From NCBI RefSeq assembly GCF_014596525.1, contig NZ_MSJP01000045.1, positions 1-64,000 of the forward strand: a DNA stretch of 64,000 nucleotides. Reading direction: 5' to 3'. The DNA is from Streptomyces sp. CBMA291. Its GTDB lineage: Bacteria > Actinomycetota > Actinomycetes > Streptomycetales > Streptomycetaceae. The notes beneath the pieces were generated by a model. That model saw only the letters and a program-made list of their open reading frames with translations, made no database searches and was not told the origin of the DNA. Shown here piece after piece: positions 18,534 through 28,828 of the stretch; within the stretch, counting starts at the first letter, position 1; every line of letters starts with the position of its first letter. The position numbers and the translations under genes are program-made.

Positions 18534-18571
18534 GGGACGGCCCGTACCCGTTGCCGGGTACGGGCCGTCCC
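18534..18571 (+). terminator. Terminator of the carboxypeptidase gene
   Basis: A 16-bp perfect stem (18534-18549 with 18556-18571), a 6-nt loop, then GCCTTTT. The rest of the region to the gap start (18572-18725) holds a possible -10, TAGGGT at 18638-18643, and the AT-rich tract CCCAAAAAACAGAAATC near 18663-18680. Confidence 0.8.
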
Positions 18572-18710
18572 GCCTTTTCCCTCACGTCACGGGCTCGTAC
18601 GGATGCGCTCGATGTCACTCCCGGGCGCGGGGGGAGGTAGGGTCGTAAGCGGTCGGGGACATCCCAAAAAACAGAAATCTCGCCGGCGTCGAGCACACCG
18701 GCGTACCTGA

Positions 18711-19736
<1,026 letters not shown>

Positions 19737-19840
19737 GCATCAGGGCGGGCTTTCGATGTGAGCAGGGCTCGGGCAGCGCAACGCCGCGCTGTGCGAGCCC
19801 TGTTTGTGTGCTCCACCGCGTACCAAGGAGTCTGTGACAG

Positions 19841-21052
19841 ATGAAGACGATCGACGAACTTCTCGCCGAGGGTGTCTCCGGCAAGCGGGTGTTCGTCCGC
19901 GCCGACCTCAACGTGCCGCTCGACGGCACCACCATCACCGACGACGGCCGCATCCGTGCCGTCGTGCCCACGGTCAAGGCACTCGCCGACGCGGGCGCCC
20001 GGGTCGTGGTCGCCTCGCACCTGGGCCGCCCCAAGGGCGCCCCGGACCCGGCGTTCTCCCTCGCCCCGGCCGCCGCCCGGCTGGGCGAACTGCTCGGTGC
20101 CGAGGTCGCCTTCGCGACGGACACGGTCGGCGACTCCGCCACCGCCACCGTCGCGGGCCTCGCCGACGGTGGTGTCGCCGTCATCGAGAACCTGCGGTTC
20201 AACCCCGGCGAGACCTCCAAGGACGACGCCGAGCGCGGCGCCTTCGCCGACCGGCTCGCGGACCTCGCCGACCTCTACGTGGGCGACGGCTTCGGCGCGG
20301 TGCACCGCAAGCATGCCTCGGTCTTCGACCTCCCGGCGCGCCTCCCGCACGCCGCCGGCTACCTGATCGCCACCGAGGTCGGCGTCCTGCGCAAGCTCAC
20401 CGACGACGTCAGCCGCCCGTACGTGGTCGTGCTCGGCGGCGCCAAGGTCTCCGACAAGCTCGGCGTGATCGACCACCTCCTGGAGAAGGCCGACCGCATC
20501 CTTGTCGGCGGCGGCATGGCGTACACCTTCCTCAAGGCCCAGGGCCACGAGGTCGGCGTCTCGCTGCTCCAGGAGGACCAGATCCCGGCGGTCCAGGAGT
20601 ACCTGCGGCGCGCGAAGGAGCGCGGCGTGGAGTTCGTGCTCCCCGTCGACGTGCTGGTCGCCCCCGGGTTCCCGGACCTGAAGACCAAGGCCCCGGCCCA
20701 CCCGGAGACCGTCACGGTGGACGCCATCCCGGCGGACCGGATGGGCCTGGACAACGGCCCCGAGAGCCGTAAGCTCTACGCCTCGAAGCTCGCCGACGCG
20801 GCCACCGTCTTCTGGAACGGCCCGATGGGCGTCTTCGAGCACCCCGACTACGCCGAGGGCACCAAGGCCGTTGCCCAGGCGCTCGTCGACTCCCCGGCGT
20901 TCACCGTGGTCGGCGGCGGCGACTCCGCCGCGGCCGTCCGCATCCTGGGCTTCGACGAAAAGGCATTCGGCCACATTTCGACCGGCGGTGGCGCCTCCCT
21001 CGAATACCTTGAGGGCAAGACGCTTCCCGGCCTCGCCGCACTGGAGGACTGA
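19841..21052 (+). CDS. pgk: Phosphoglycerate kinase
   Basis: 403 residues. Transfers phosphate from 1,3-bisphosphoglycerate to ADP. Substrate loop [13 protein letters not shown] near 17-29, ASHLGRPKG near 59-67, ENLRFNPGE near 114-122, the hinge region [15 protein letters not shown] near 193-207 and the nucleotide site [12 protein letters not shown] near 359-370, with [16 protein letters not shown] near the end. ATG at 19841 follows AAGGAG about 12 nt upstream. tpiA begins seven nt after its stop codon, so the two are co-translated. Confidence 0.98.
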   Translation: MKTIDELLAEGVSGKRVFVRADLNVPLDGTTITDDGRIRAVVPTVKALADAGARVVVASHLGRPKGAPDPAFSLAPAAARLGELLGAEVAFATDTVGDSATATVAGLADGGVAVIENLRFNPGETSKDDAERGAFADRLADLADLYVGDGFGAVHRKHASVFDLPARLPHAAGYLIATEVGVLRKLTDDVSRPYVVVLGGAKVSDKLGVIDHLLEKADRILVGGGMAYTFLKAQGHEVGVSLLQEDQIPAVQEYLRRAKERGVEFVLPVDVLVAPGFPDLKTKAPAHPETVTVDAIPADRMGLDNGPESRKLYASKLADAATVFWNGPMGVFEHPDYAEGTKAVAQALVDSPAFTVVGGGDSAAAVRILGFDEKAFGHISTGGGASLEYLEGKTLPGLAALED

Positions 21053-21059
21053 CCCCCTT

Positions 21060-21836
21060 ATGAGCACGCGCACCCCGCTGATGGCGGGCAACTGGAAGAT
21101 GAACCTCAACCACCTTGAGGCCATCGCCCACGCCCAGAAGCTCGCCTTCGCGCTGACCGACAAGGACTACGACGCGGTCGAGGTCGCCGTCCTGCCGCCC
21201 TTCACCGACCTGCGCTCCGTGCAGACCCTGGTCGACGGCGACAAGCTCAAGATCAAGTACGGCGCCCAGGACATCTCGGCCCACGACTCCGGTGCCTACA
21301 CCGGCGAGATCTCGGGCCTGATGCTGTCCAAGCTGAAGTGCTCCTACGTGGCCGTCGGCCACTCCGAGCGCCGCCAGTACCACGCCGAGAACGACGAGAT
21401 CTGCAACGCCAAGGTGAAGGCCGCGTTCAAGCACGGCCTGACCCCGATCCTCTGCGTCGGCGAGGGTCTGGACATCCGCAAGGCCGGACAGCAGGTCGAG
21501 TACACCCTCGCCCAGCTCGACGGCGGTCTGAAGGATGTCCCGGCCGAGCAGGCCGAGTCCATCGTGATCGCCTACGAGCCCGTCTGGGCCATCGGCACCG
21601 GCGAGGTCGCCACCCCGGAGGACGCGCAGGAGGTCTGCGGCGCGATCCGCGGCCGCCTCGCCGAGCTGTACTCGCAGGAGCTGGCCGACAAGGTCCGCAT
21701 CCAGTACGGCGGCTCGGTCAAGTCCGGCAACGTCGCCGCGATCATGGCGCAGCCGGACGTCGACGGCGCCCTGGTGGGCGGCGCGGCACTGGACGCCGAC
21801 GAGTTCGTCAAGATCGTCCGCTTCCGCGACCAGTGA
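21060..21836 (+). CDS. tpiA: Triosephosphate isomerase
   Basis: 258 residues from ATG at 21060, eight nt after the last base of pgk; GGAGG at 21043-21047 inside the end of pgk serves as its ribosome site. Interconverts dihydroxyacetone phosphate and glyceraldehyde-3-phosphate. Catalytic residues are visible: Lys in AGNWKMN (near 13), His in VGHSERR (near 99), Glu in [18 protein letters not shown] (near 171; the mobile loop 6 follows), and phosphate-binding YGGSVKSGN and VGGAALDA near the C-terminus. Confidence 0.98.
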   Translation: MSTRTPLMAGNWKMNLNHLEAIAHAQKLAFALTDKDYDAVEVAVLPPFTDLRSVQTLVDGDKLKIKYGAQDISAHDSGAYTGEISGLMLSKLKCSYVAVGHSERRQYHAENDEICNAKVKAAFKHGLTPILCVGEGLDIRKAGQQVEYTLAQLDGGLKDVPAEQAESIVIAYEPVWAIGTGEVATPEDAQEVCGAIRGRLAELYSQELADKVRIQYGGSVKSGNVAAIMAQPDVDGALVGGAALDADEFVKIVRFRDQ

Positions 21837-21868
21837 GTATGCGGTAGCGGAGTTACGTCGTACCCTTG

Positions 21869-21896
21869 CGGGGGTCGGGCAGGTGCCCGGCCCCCG
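21869..21896 (+). terminator. Terminator after tpiA
   Basis: A 12-bp stem (21869-21880 with 21885-21896, one G-U pair) and a 4-nt loop between tpiA and secG. A short T-poor tail follows. Confidence 0.6.
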
Positions 21897-21954
21897 TCCG
21901 TATTAGCCCTCCGTACAAGTCCGTCCGTACGAGTCCGAGGAAGTTGGTCCAGCC

Positions 21955-22191
21955 GTGGTTATGGGGTTCTCGATCGCCCTGATCGTCTTCAGCGCGCTGC
22001 TGATGCTGCTCGTGCTGATGCACAAGGGGAAGGGTGGCGGCCTCTCCGACATGTTCGGTGGCGGCATGCAGTCCTCCGTGGGCGGCTCCTCGGTCGCCGA
22101 GCGCAACCTGGACCGGATCACCGTCGTGGTCGGTCTGCTCTGGTTCGCCTGCATTGTGGTACTCGGCCTGCTGATGAAGCTGGACGGGTAA
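21955..22191 (+). CDS. secG: Preprotein translocase subunit SecG
   Basis: 78-residue membrane protein with two hydrophobic helices (FSIALIVFSALLMLLVLMH and ITVVVGLLWFACIVVLGLLM) joined by the family-typical loop KGKGGGLSDMFGGG. SecG is the small accessory subunit of SecYEG, aiding insertion of SecA-driven substrates. GTG at 21955 gives the family N-terminus MVMGF; an ATG two codons later is an alternative. secG beside tpiA is a widespread bacterial arrangement. Confidence 0.95.
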   Translation: MVMGFSIALIVFSALLMLLVLMHKGKGGGLSDMFGGGMQSSVGGSSVAERNLDRITVVVGLLWFACIVVLGLLMKLDG

Positions 22192-22201
22192 CTCCTAACA
22201 C

Positions 22202-22229
22202 TGGACGCGCGTTGGGCCTTACGTAGACT
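22202..22229 (+). promoter_or_regulatory. Candidate promoter of the RbpA-family gene
   Basis: TGGACG (22202-22207) and TAGACT (22224-22229) are separated by 16 nt, close to Streptomyces HrdB promoters (TTGACR, TAGRRT). Transcription would start about 33 nt before the GTG start codon, leaving room for the AGGGAG ribosome site. Confidence 0.5.
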
Positions 22230-22268
22230 GGGGCATCTTCGAGCACCATCACGCAGGGAGTTACGACC

Positions 22269-22604
22269 GTGGCAAGTGGCAACGCGATCCGGGGAAGCCG
22301 GGTCGGCGCGGGGCCGATGGGGGAGGCCGAGCGAGGCGAGTCGGCGCCGCGCCTCCGCATCTCCTTCTGGTGCTCGAACGGGCATGAGACCCAGCCGAGC
22401 TTCGCCAGCGACGCACAGGTCCCGGAGACCTGGGACTGCCCGCGCTGCGGCTTCCCGGCAGGTCAGGACCGGGACAACCCGCCGGACCCGCCGCGCACGG
22501 AGCCGTACAAGACCCACCTCGCCTATGTGCGCGAGCGTCGCAGCGACGCCGACGGGGAGGCGATCCTCGCGGAGGCGCTGGCGAAACTGCGCGGCGAGAT
22601 CTGA
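22269..22604 (+). CDS. RbpA-family RNA polymerase-binding protein, divergent paralogue type
   Basis: 111 residues, GTG start with AGGGAG about eight nt upstream. N-terminal IRGSRVGAGPMGEAERGE resembles the RbpA arm (RGSRLG...E). The core has candidate zinc ligands CSNGH and CPRCG (near 34-38 and 56-60), and the C-terminus RTEPYKTHLAYVRERRSDADGEAILAEALAKLRGE matches the sigma-interaction helix (RTHWDMLxERR in the main RbpA). It is shorter and clearly different from the classic S. coelicolor RbpA, so it is probably the second family member rather than the rifampicin-tolerance protein. Expected role: stabilising sigma-bound RNA polymerase. Exact function is unproven. Confidence 0.8.
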   Translation: MASGNAIRGSRVGAGPMGEAERGESAPRLRISFWCSNGHETQPSFASDAQVPETWDCPRCGFPAGQDRDNPPDPPRTEPYKTHLAYVRERRSDADGEAILAEALAKLRGEI

Positions 22605-22624
22605 TGACAGTGTGACGGTGTGAA

Positions 22625-22667
22625 GAACGGGCCTGCCCGCGAACTCGGTTCGCGGGCAGGCCCGTTC
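22625..22667 (+). terminator. Terminator after the RbpA-family gene
   Basis: A perfect 20-bp stem (22625-22644 with 22648-22667) with a 3-nt loop, followed by GCCTTTCC. Beyond it, before the MFS gene, GGCGGCGAACGGGA-type sequence is directly repeated near 22755 and 22771. Confidence 0.8.
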
Positions 22668-22814
22668 GCCTTTCCCCCGCCGCCCGCGCCCCCGACTTCC
22701 CTGCTCACGGCCACTGTCAGTGGCGTCCCCTACTGTCGGTGACGAACGGATGGGCGGCGAACGGGATCGGCGGCGAACGGGACCGCCCGATCCGGCCGGA
22801 GACAGGGGGGCACC

Positions 22815-24044
22815 ATGACCGCGACACCACTGAGCACCACACCAGGCAAGGACCGCACCGCCGCGCCCCCTTGGCGCGGCGGATTCGGACGCCTCTGGAC
22901 CGCCGCCGTCGTCTCCCGCCTCGGCGACGCCCTGCGCGCCGGGGCGATGCCCCTGCTCGCCGCCTCCCTCACCGACGACCCCCTCCTCATCGCCTCCGTC
23001 ACCGCCTGCGGCTTCCTCCCCTGGCTCCTCTTCGGACTCCTCGGCGGCGCCGTCGCCGACCGCGTCGACCAGCGGCGCGCCATGTGGGCCGTCGACCTCC
23101 TCCGAGGCGTACTCCTCGCCGGCTTCGCCCTCGCCGTCGCCCTCGGACACGCGGGCATCGCCCTCCTCCTCGTCCTCGCCTTCACCCTCACCACCCTCCA
23201 GACCCTCTTCGACAACGCGGCCACCGCCCTGCTCCCCACCCTCGTCCCCACCGAGGCCCTCGCCGGGGCCAACGCCCGCCTGATGACCGGTCAACAGCTC
23301 GCCGGAGGACTCCTCGCCACCCCCCTGGTCCCCGTCCTGCTGCTCGCCGGAGCCGCCATGCCGTACGCGGCCGACGCCGCCACCTACCTCCTCGCCGCAC
23401 TCCTCGTCGCCTCCCTGCGCACCGGGGCACCCGACCGGCCGCCCCGCCCCGCCGGGTCCACCCTGCGCGCCGAGATGGCCGAGGGCATCGCCGCGCTCCG
23501 CCACGACCGGACACTGCGCTGCCTCGGCATCGCCACCGCCCTCTGCAACACGGGGGTCGGCGCCCTGATCGCCACCCTCGTCGTCCTGGTCACCGACGGC
23601 CTCCACGCGGGGAACGCGGGCTACGCGGCCATGGGCACCGCCTTCGCCGCGGGCGGCGTCATCGGCGGCTTCCTCGCCCGCCGGATCGCCGAGCGCACCG
23701 GACGGGTCCGCGCCGTCCTCCTCGCCGGGACCGTCCAGACGGGTTGTCTGGTTCTGATGGGTACGGTGCCCGTCCTGGCGGTATCGATCGGAGCCATGGC
23801 GGTGTTCGGATGCATGGGAACGGTGTGGAACGTCCAGCTGACGACCCTCATGCAGGAGCGTGCCCCCGAGGGCATGCTCGGCCGCGTCGCAGCGGCCTTC
23901 CGGACCCTCGCCGTCGCGGGCGCCCCGCTCGGGGCCGTCCTCGGCGGCGCGGTGGCCGCCGGCTGGGGACCGCTCACACCCGCGCTCCTGGCGGCTGCGC
24001 TGTTCGCGCTCACCGTCGCGTCGCTCGTACCCCTGATCAATTAG
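22815..24044 (+). CDS. MFS exporter, DHA3/EntS-like
   Basis: 409 residues with about 10-12 membrane segments. SRLGDALRAGAMPLLAASLT in TM1, FGLLGGAVADRVDQRRAMWAVDLLRG after TM2 (MFS GGxxADRxxxR), and DAATYLLAALLVASLR at the end of the first half are marks of the macrolide/enterobactin exporter group (MFS_3). Likely drug or metabolite export; substrate unknown. ATG at 22815 follows AGGGGGG. Codon use changes near 23739-23822, where eight of 28 codons end in A or T within a gene that is otherwise almost purely GC3; this may hide a promoter for pgi, 270 nt downstream. Confidence 0.85.
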   Translation: MTATPLSTTPGKDRTAAPPWRGGFGRLWTAAVVSRLGDALRAGAMPLLAASLTDDPLLIASVTACGFLPWLLFGLLGGAVADRVDQRRAMWAVDLLRGVLLAGFALAVALGHAGIALLLVLAFTLTTLQTLFDNAATALLPTLVPTEALAGANARLMTGQQLAGGLLATPLVPVLLLAGAAMPYAADAATYLLAALLVASLRTGAPDRPPRPAGSTLRAEMAEGIAALRHDRTLRCLGIATALCNTGVGALIATLVVLVTDGLHAGNAGYAAMGTAFAAGGVIGGFLARRIAERTGRVRAVLLAGTVQTGCLVLMGTVPVLAVSIGAMAVFGCMGTVWNVQLTTLMQERAPEGMLGRVAAAFRTLAVAGAPLGAVLGGAVAAGWGPLTPALLAAALFALTVASLVPLIN

Positions 24045-24092
24045 GTTGGGAGACGCAGCGGGGCAGACAAGCAGGACGAGAAGAAATGGGCG

Positions 24093-25754
24093 ATGTCCGA
24101 GATGAACGACCAAGGCCGCACCAGGCTCAACCGGCTGCCCGAGTGGGCGGCCCTCGGCAAGCACCGTGAGCAGTTGGGCGACACCCATCTGCGCGAACTC
24201 TTCGCCGCGGACCCGGAGCGTGGCAGCGGCTACGCACTGCGCGTCGGAGACCTCTATCTGGACTACTCCAAGCACCTCGTCACCGACGAGACGCTGACCC
24301 TGCTGCGGGAACTCGCCACCGCCACCGGCGTGGCCGAGCTGCGCGAGGCCATGTTCCGCGGCGAGAAGATCAACACCACCGAGGACCGCGCGGTCCTCCA
24401 CACCGCGCTGCGCGCCCCCCGGGACGCCGTCGTCGAGACCGACGGGGAGAACGTCGTCCCCGGGGTGCACGCCGTACTCGACCGGATGGGGGCCTTCGCC
24501 GACAAGGTCCGCGCGGGGGAGTGGACGGGCCACACCGGCCGGCCGATCAGGAACGTCGTCAACATCGGCATCGGCGGCTCCGACCTCGGTCCCGCGATGG
24601 CCTACGAGGTCCTGCGCTCCTTCACCCGGCGGGACCTGACGTTCCGTTTCGTCTCCAACGTGGACGGCGCCGACCTCCACGAGGCGGTCCGCGACCTCGA
24701 CCCCGCCGAGACCCTCTTCATCGTCGCCTCGAAGACCTTCACCACCATCGAGACGATCACCAACGCCACCTCCGCAAGGAACTGGCTGCTCACCGGCCTC
24801 GGCGCCGGTCAGGAGGCCGTCGCCCGGCACTTCGTGGCCCTCTCGACCAACGCCGAGAAGGTCGAGGAGTTCGGCATCGACACGGCGAACATGTTCGAGT
24901 TCTGGGACTGGGTCGGCGGACGCTACTCCTACGACTCCGCCATCGGCCTCTCCCTGATGATCGCCATCGGGCCGGACCGCTTCCGCGAGATGCTCGACGG
25001 CTTCCACCTCGTCGACGAGCACTTCCGCACCGCACCGCCCGAGGAGAACGCGCCGCTGCTGCTCGGCCTCCTCGGCGTCTGGTACGGGGCGTTCTTCGAC
25101 GCCCAGTCCCACGCGGTCCTGCCGTACTCGCACTACCTGTCCAAGTTCACCGCCTACCTCCAGCAGCTCGACATGGAGTCCAACGGCAAGTCGGTGGACC
25201 GTCAGGGCGAGCGGGTCGACTGGCAGACCGGCCCCGTCGTCTGGGGCACCCCCGGCACCAACGGACAGCACGCCTACTACCAGCTGATCCACCAGGGCAC
25301 CAAGGTCATCCCGGCCGACTTCATCGGCTTCGCCCGGCCCGTCGCCGACCTGGCGCCCGGTCTGGTGGCCCAGCACGACCTGCTCATGGCCAACTTCCTC
25401 GCCCAGACACAGGCGCTGGCCTTCGGCAAGACCCCCGAGGAGGTACGGGCCGAGGGCGTCCCCGAGGAACTCGTCCCGCACAAGACCTTCCAGGGCAACC
25501 ACCCGACGACGACGATCCTCGCCGACGAGCTGACCCCCGCCGTCCTCGGCCAGCTCATCGCGCTCTACGAGCACAAGGTCTTCGTCCAGGGCGCCGTCTG
25601 GAACATCGACTCCTTCGACCAGTGGGGCGTCGAGCTGGGCAAGGTCCTCGCCAAGCGGATCGAGCCGGTCCTGACCGACGGCGAGGACAGCGGACACCTC
25701 GACAGCTCGACCGCCGGGCTCGTCGGCGTCTACCGCTCGCTGCGCGGACGGTAA
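24093..25754 (+). CDS. pgi: Glucose-6-phosphate isomerase
   Basis: 553 residues, the long bacterial/eukaryotic-type PGI. Interconverts glucose-6-phosphate and fructose-6-phosphate, linking glycolysis to the pentose phosphate operon a few kb away. Motifs: [20 protein letters not shown] near 153-172, [11 protein letters not shown] near 208-218 (phosphate loop), [19 protein letters not shown] near 273-291, GNHPTTTI near 470-477, and the C-terminal signature [15 protein letters not shown] with catalytic Lys near 520-530. ATG at 24093 lacks a strong ribosome site; a second in-frame ATG lies nine nt later. Confidence 0.97.
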   Translation: MSEMNDQGRTRLNRLPEWAALGKHREQLGDTHLRELFAADPERGSGYALRVGDLYLDYSKHLVTDETLTLLRELATATGVAELREAMFRGEKINTTEDRAVLHTALRAPRDAVVETDGENVVPGVHAVLDRMGAFADKVRAGEWTGHTGRPIRNVVNIGIGGSDLGPAMAYEVLRSFTRRDLTFRFVSNVDGADLHEAVRDLDPAETLFIVASKTFTTIETITNATSARNWLLTGLGAGQEAVARHFVALSTNAEKVEEFGIDTANMFEFWDWVGGRYSYDSAIGLSLMIAIGPDRFREMLDGFHLVDEHFRTAPPEENAPLLLGLLGVWYGAFFDAQSHAVLPYSHYLSKFTAYLQQLDMESNGKSVDRQGERVDWQTGPVVWGTPGTNGQHAYYQLIHQGTKVIPADFIGFARPVADLAPGLVAQHDLLMANFLAQTQALAFGKTPEEVRAEGVPEELVPHKTFQGNHPTTTILADELTPAVLGQLIALYEHKVFVQGAVWNIDSFDQWGVELGKVLAKRIEPVLTDGEDSGHLDSSTAGLVGVYRSLRGR

Positions 25755-25777
25755 CGACGATGAGGGGGGAGAACGCG

Positions 25778-26260
25778 GTGCGGCTCAGGCCGCCGAGGAA
25801 CGCCGTGGACGAGCGGGCCGTGCCCTGGTGGCGGGTCAGGATCCTGACGGCCACCGTCGTACCGGCGCTGGTCCTCGCCGTCCTCGGCACCCTGATCGGG
25901 CCCGCCCGGTTCTGGCTGCTGACGGCGGCCGGGGCCGTGACGGCGGCCGGACTGCTCTGCGCCGCGTTCTTCCCCGGCTGGTGGTTCCGGGTGCACCGCT
26001 GGGAGGTCACCGAGGACGCCGTCTACGCCCGCACGGGGGCCTTCTGGCAGGAGTGGCGGATCGCCCCGATGTCCCGCGTCCAGACCGTCGACACCTCGCG
26101 GGGCCCGCTGGAACAGGCCTTCCGGCTCGCCACGGTCACCGTCACCACCGCCTCCTCCCGAGGCGCGATCCGCATCGGCGGCCTCGACCACGAACGGGCC
26201 GCCGCCCTCGCCGAGCACCTGACCGCGCTCACCCGGGCCACCCCTGGGGACGCCACGTGA
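25778..26260 (+). CDS. PH-domain (bPH2, YdbS-like) membrane protein
   Basis: 160 residues from GTG at 25778, which has GGGGGAG eight nt upstream; an in-frame ATG at 25760 would add six residues but lacks a site. Two hydrophobic segments (VVPALVLAVLGTLIG; FWLLTAAGAVTAAGLLCAAF) precede a bacterial PH domain (WRVHRWEVTEDAVYARTGAFWQEWRIAPMSRVQTVDTSRGPLEQAFRLATVTVTTASS), matching YdbS. It overlaps the next gene by four nt (GTGA); such YdbS-YdbT pairs are membrane proteins of unclear role, linked to envelope stress or antimicrobial resistance in Bacillus. It begins 23 nt after pgi. Confidence 0.85.
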   Translation: MRLRPPRNAVDERAVPWWRVRILTATVVPALVLAVLGTLIGPARFWLLTAAGAVTAAGLLCAAFFPGWWFRVHRWEVTEDAVYARTGAFWQEWRIAPMSRVQTVDTSRGPLEQAFRLATVTVTTASSRGAIRIGGLDHERAAALAEHLTALTRATPGDAT

Positions 26261-27969
26261 CCGTGGACCCGGCGCGGTCCCGAGACTGGCCGGGACTTGG
26301 GGCCGGGGCCGGGGCGGAAGCCGAGTCCGGGGCCGAGACCTGGGCTGGAGCCGGAGCCGGAGCCGAGTCCGGGGCCGGAGCCGCGCAGCAAGGCCCCGCC
26401 GACCTCGTCACCCCCGCCACCCCCGAGCACCCCGTCAAGCTGCTCGACCCCGTCGACGGCTGGCTCCGCCTCGCCCCCCGTACCGTCCTCGTGCGGGGTG
26501 TCCTCTTCGCCGGGGTGCTCGGAGGCGCCGGTCTGCCGCTCGCCTTCGGGTTCACCGGCTCACGGCCGTGGTGGCAGGCCGCCTCCTGGATCGTCGGGGG
26601 CTTTCTGCTCGTCCTCGGCGTCACCCTCGTGGCCGAGACGGTCCGGTTCCGGCGGACCCGCTACCGCGTCGGCCCCGAGCGGGTCGAGCTGCACACCGGG
26701 CTGCTCGTCGTCCAGCGCCGCTCGCTCGCCCGCGACCGCGTCCGCAGCGCCGATCTGAGCGCCAACCTCCTCCAACGCCTCTTCGGCCTCGTCAAAGTCC
26801 GCGTCGGCACCGGAGAGCACACCGGCGGCGAGTCCACCCTCGAACTCGACCTGGTCACCCGGGCCGAGGGCGAGCGGCTCCGGCGCGAGCTGCTCGCCCG
26901 CACCACCGCCCCCGCCGAGGCCCCCGACCCGGACGGCGCCCTCGCCGTCCTCGACCCGCGCTGGATCCGCTTCGCCCCCGTCTCCTTCCTCGCCCCCGCC
27001 CTCGGCAGCGCGGCCATCGGCGCGGTCATGCAGGTCAGCGAGTGGTTCGGCGCCCAGGCGCAAGTCATCGACTGGATAGGGGACCGCTTCCGGGAGGTCT
27101 CCCTCACCTGGATGATCGTCGATCTGGTCCTTCTCGCCACCGCCGTCGGCGCGGTCGGCGCCCTCGGGCTCTGGGCCGAGATGTGGTGGAACTACCGCCT
27201 GGAGCGCGAGCCGGGCGGCACCCTCCGGGTCTCCCGGGGCCTGCTCACCTCCCGCTCGGTCTCCCTGGAGGAACGACGGCTGCGGGGGATCGAACTGGTC
27301 GAGCCTTTCGGCGCCCGGATCTTCGGCGCCGCCCGGGTCGACGCGGTCGCCACCGGCCTCGCACAGGACGACGGCGACCGGCACGCCGACCTGAAGAACC
27401 TGCTGCCGCCGGTGGAGCGGGCCGTCGCGGACCGGGTCGCCGCCGACGTCCTGCGCGAACCGGTGCCGCCCACCGGGATGCCCCTGGCCGCCCACCCCCG
27501 GGCGGCCCGCGACCGCAGGGTGCGCCGGGCCCTGGGCGGCGTCCTCGTCCCGGCCGCCGTCCTCGCCCTGCTCGGGGTGCTCCTCACCCCCGTCCTGCTG
27601 TACGTGGCGGCGGGCGGTGTCCTGCTCGGCGTCCCGGTCGCCGTACTGTTCGCCCTCGACGCCTACCGGGCCCTCGGCCACGGCGTCGGCGGCGCCTGGC
27701 TGGTGACCCGTTCGGGGACGCTGCGGCGGGCCACCGTGGTGCTCCAGCGCTCCGGTGTCATCGGCTGGACGATCAGACAGTCGTACCTTCAACGGCGTGC
27801 CGGGGTGCTGACCCTGACCGCCACGACGGCGGCGGGTGCGGGGGCGTACGAGGTCCGCGACGCCGGGCAGAGCCAGGGCCTGACCTTCGCCGCCGAGGCC
27901 GTACCCGATCTGCTCGCGCCCTTCCTGGAAGCCGTACCCACGCCGGAGGCCCGGTCCACCGAGGGGTGA
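26257..27969 (+). CDS. Large PH-domain (bPH2, YdbT-like) membrane protein
   Basis: 570 residues, partner of the preceding gene. A low-complexity N-terminus (about residues 8-47, Gly/Ala/Glu/Ser repeats such as GAGAEAESGAE) is followed by three units of paired membrane helices and PH-type segments: RRTRYRVGPERVELHTGLLVVQRRSLARDRVRSADLSANLLQRLFGLVKVRVGTG, then a second around LEREPGGTLRVSRGLLTSRSVSLEERRLRGIELVEP, and a third around GVGGAWLVTRSGTLRRATVVLQRSGVIGWTIRQSYLQRRAGVLTL. This is the YdbT layout. The first unit's RDRVRS and the third's IRQSYLQRR are the usual conserved positions. Molecular function is unknown. Confidence 0.85.
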   Translation: MTVDPARSRDWPGLGAGAGAEAESGAETWAGAGAGAESGAGAAQQGPADLVTPATPEHPVKLLDPVDGWLRLAPRTVLVRGVLFAGVLGGAGLPLAFGFTGSRPWWQAASWIVGGFLLVLGVTLVAETVRFRRTRYRVGPERVELHTGLLVVQRRSLARDRVRSADLSANLLQRLFGLVKVRVGTGEHTGGESTLELDLVTRAEGERLRRELLARTTAPAEAPDPDGALAVLDPRWIRFAPVSFLAPALGSAAIGAVMQVSEWFGAQAQVIDWIGDRFREVSLTWMIVDLVLLATAVGAVGALGLWAEMWWNYRLEREPGGTLRVSRGLLTSRSVSLEERRLRGIELVEPFGARIFGAARVDAVATGLAQDDGDRHADLKNLLPPVERAVADRVAADVLREPVPPTGMPLAAHPRAARDRRVRRALGGVLVPAAVLALLGVLLTPVLLYVAAGGVLLGVPVAVLFALDAYRALGHGVGGAWLVTRSGTLRRATVVLQRSGVIGWTIRQSYLQRRAGVLTLTATTAAGAGAYEVRDAGQSQGLTFAAEAVPDLLAPFLEAVPTPEARSTEG

Positions 27970-27980
27970 ACCGGGCCTCC
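27945..27980. terminator. Hairpin between the YdbT-like gene and pgl
   Basis: An 11-bp perfect stem (27945-27955 with 27970-27980) whose 14-nt loop contains the stop codon of the YdbT-like gene. It lies between convergent genes and may stop transcription in one or both directions. Confidence 0.45.
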
Positions 27981-28042
27981 GGGCGCGGGATCGAAACGCG
28001 GGATCGGGCAGTGGTGTCAGGCAGCGGTGCCCGACCGTGGGA

Positions 28043-28828
28043 TCAGGCCGACGCCGGCGGGTAGAGGCTCCTCGGGAGTTCCGAGGCCGCCGCCGCGTCG
28101 AGCAGCCACAGGGTGCGCGAGCGGCCGCGGGCGCCCGCCGCCGGGGCCTGCACCTCGCCCGCGCCGGACAGCGCGATCGCCGCCGCCTTCGCCTTGTCCT
28201 CGCCCGCCGCGAGCAGCCAGACCTCCTTGGCCGCCCGGATCGCCGGAAGGGTCAGGGAGACCCGGGTCGGCGGCGGCTTGGGCGCACCGTGCACCCCGAC
28301 CACCGTGCGCTCGGTCTCGCGGACCGCGGGCAGCTCGGGAAAGAGCGAGGCCACATGGGTGTCGGGGCCGACACCCAGCATCAGCACGTCGAAGGCCGGG
28401 ACCCCGCCGTGCTCGCCGGGACCCGCGGCGGCGGCCAGCTCCGCCGCGTACGCGGCCGCGGCCGCGTCCACGTCGGAGCCGTACGGCCCGTCCGAAGCGG
28501 GCATGGCGTGCACCCGCGCGGGGTCGAGCGGCACCCCGTCGAGCAGGGCCGCACGGGCCTGGGTGACGTTCCGCTCGGGGTCGCCCTCGGGCAGATAGCG
28601 CTCGTCACCCCACCACAGATCGAGCCGCGACCAGTCGACCGCGTCCCGGGCGGGCGCCGTGCCGAGCGCCGCGAGCAGCCCGTTGCCGTTGCGCCCACCG
28701 GTCAGCACCACCGATGCGGAACCCCGGGAGGCCTGCGCGTCGACGATCTTCGTGATCAGCCGGGCGGCGGCCGCCTCGGCCATCAGCTCCTTGTCGCGGT
28801 GGACGACCAGCTGAGGGGTGCTGGTCAC
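28043..28828 (-). CDS. pgl: 6-Phosphogluconolactonase
   Basis: 261 residues; GTG at 28828 overlaps the opcA stop (GTGA), marking the last gene of the tkt-tal-zwf-opcA-pgl operon. Hydrolyses 6-phosphogluconolactone, the product of Zwf. Motifs of the SOL/DevB family: VVLTGGRNGNGLLAAL near 40-55, WWGDERYLPEGDPERNVTQARAALLD near 72-97, and FDVLMLGVGPDTHVASLFPE near 143-162, where the family normally has GDGHTASLFP; Asp-Thr-His replaces the usual Gly-His-Thr order. The enzyme class is nevertheless clear. Confidence 0.95.
   Translation of the reverse strand: MTSTPQLVVHRDKELMAEAAAARLITKIVDAQASRGSASVVLTGGRNGNGLLAALGTAPARDAVDWSRLDLWWGDERYLPEGDPERNVTQARAALLDGVPLDPARVHAMPASDGPYGSDVDAAAAAYAAELAAAAGPGEHGGVPAFDVLMLGVGPDTHVASLFPELPAVRETERTVVGVHGAPKPPPTRVSLTLPAIRAAKEVWLLAAGEDKAKAAAIALSGAGEVQAPAAGARGRSRTLWLLDAAAASELPRSLYPPASA

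Noticed and set aside
24039..24055. TTAGGTTGGG resembling an iron-box half
   Set aside because: The right half-site is missing and the sequence spans the exporter stop codon.
21903..25697. 1264-codon open frame on the minus strand across secG, rbpA-family, exporter and pgi genes
   Set aside because: Antisense shadow of well-supported plus-strand genes; the product lacks any recognisable domain.
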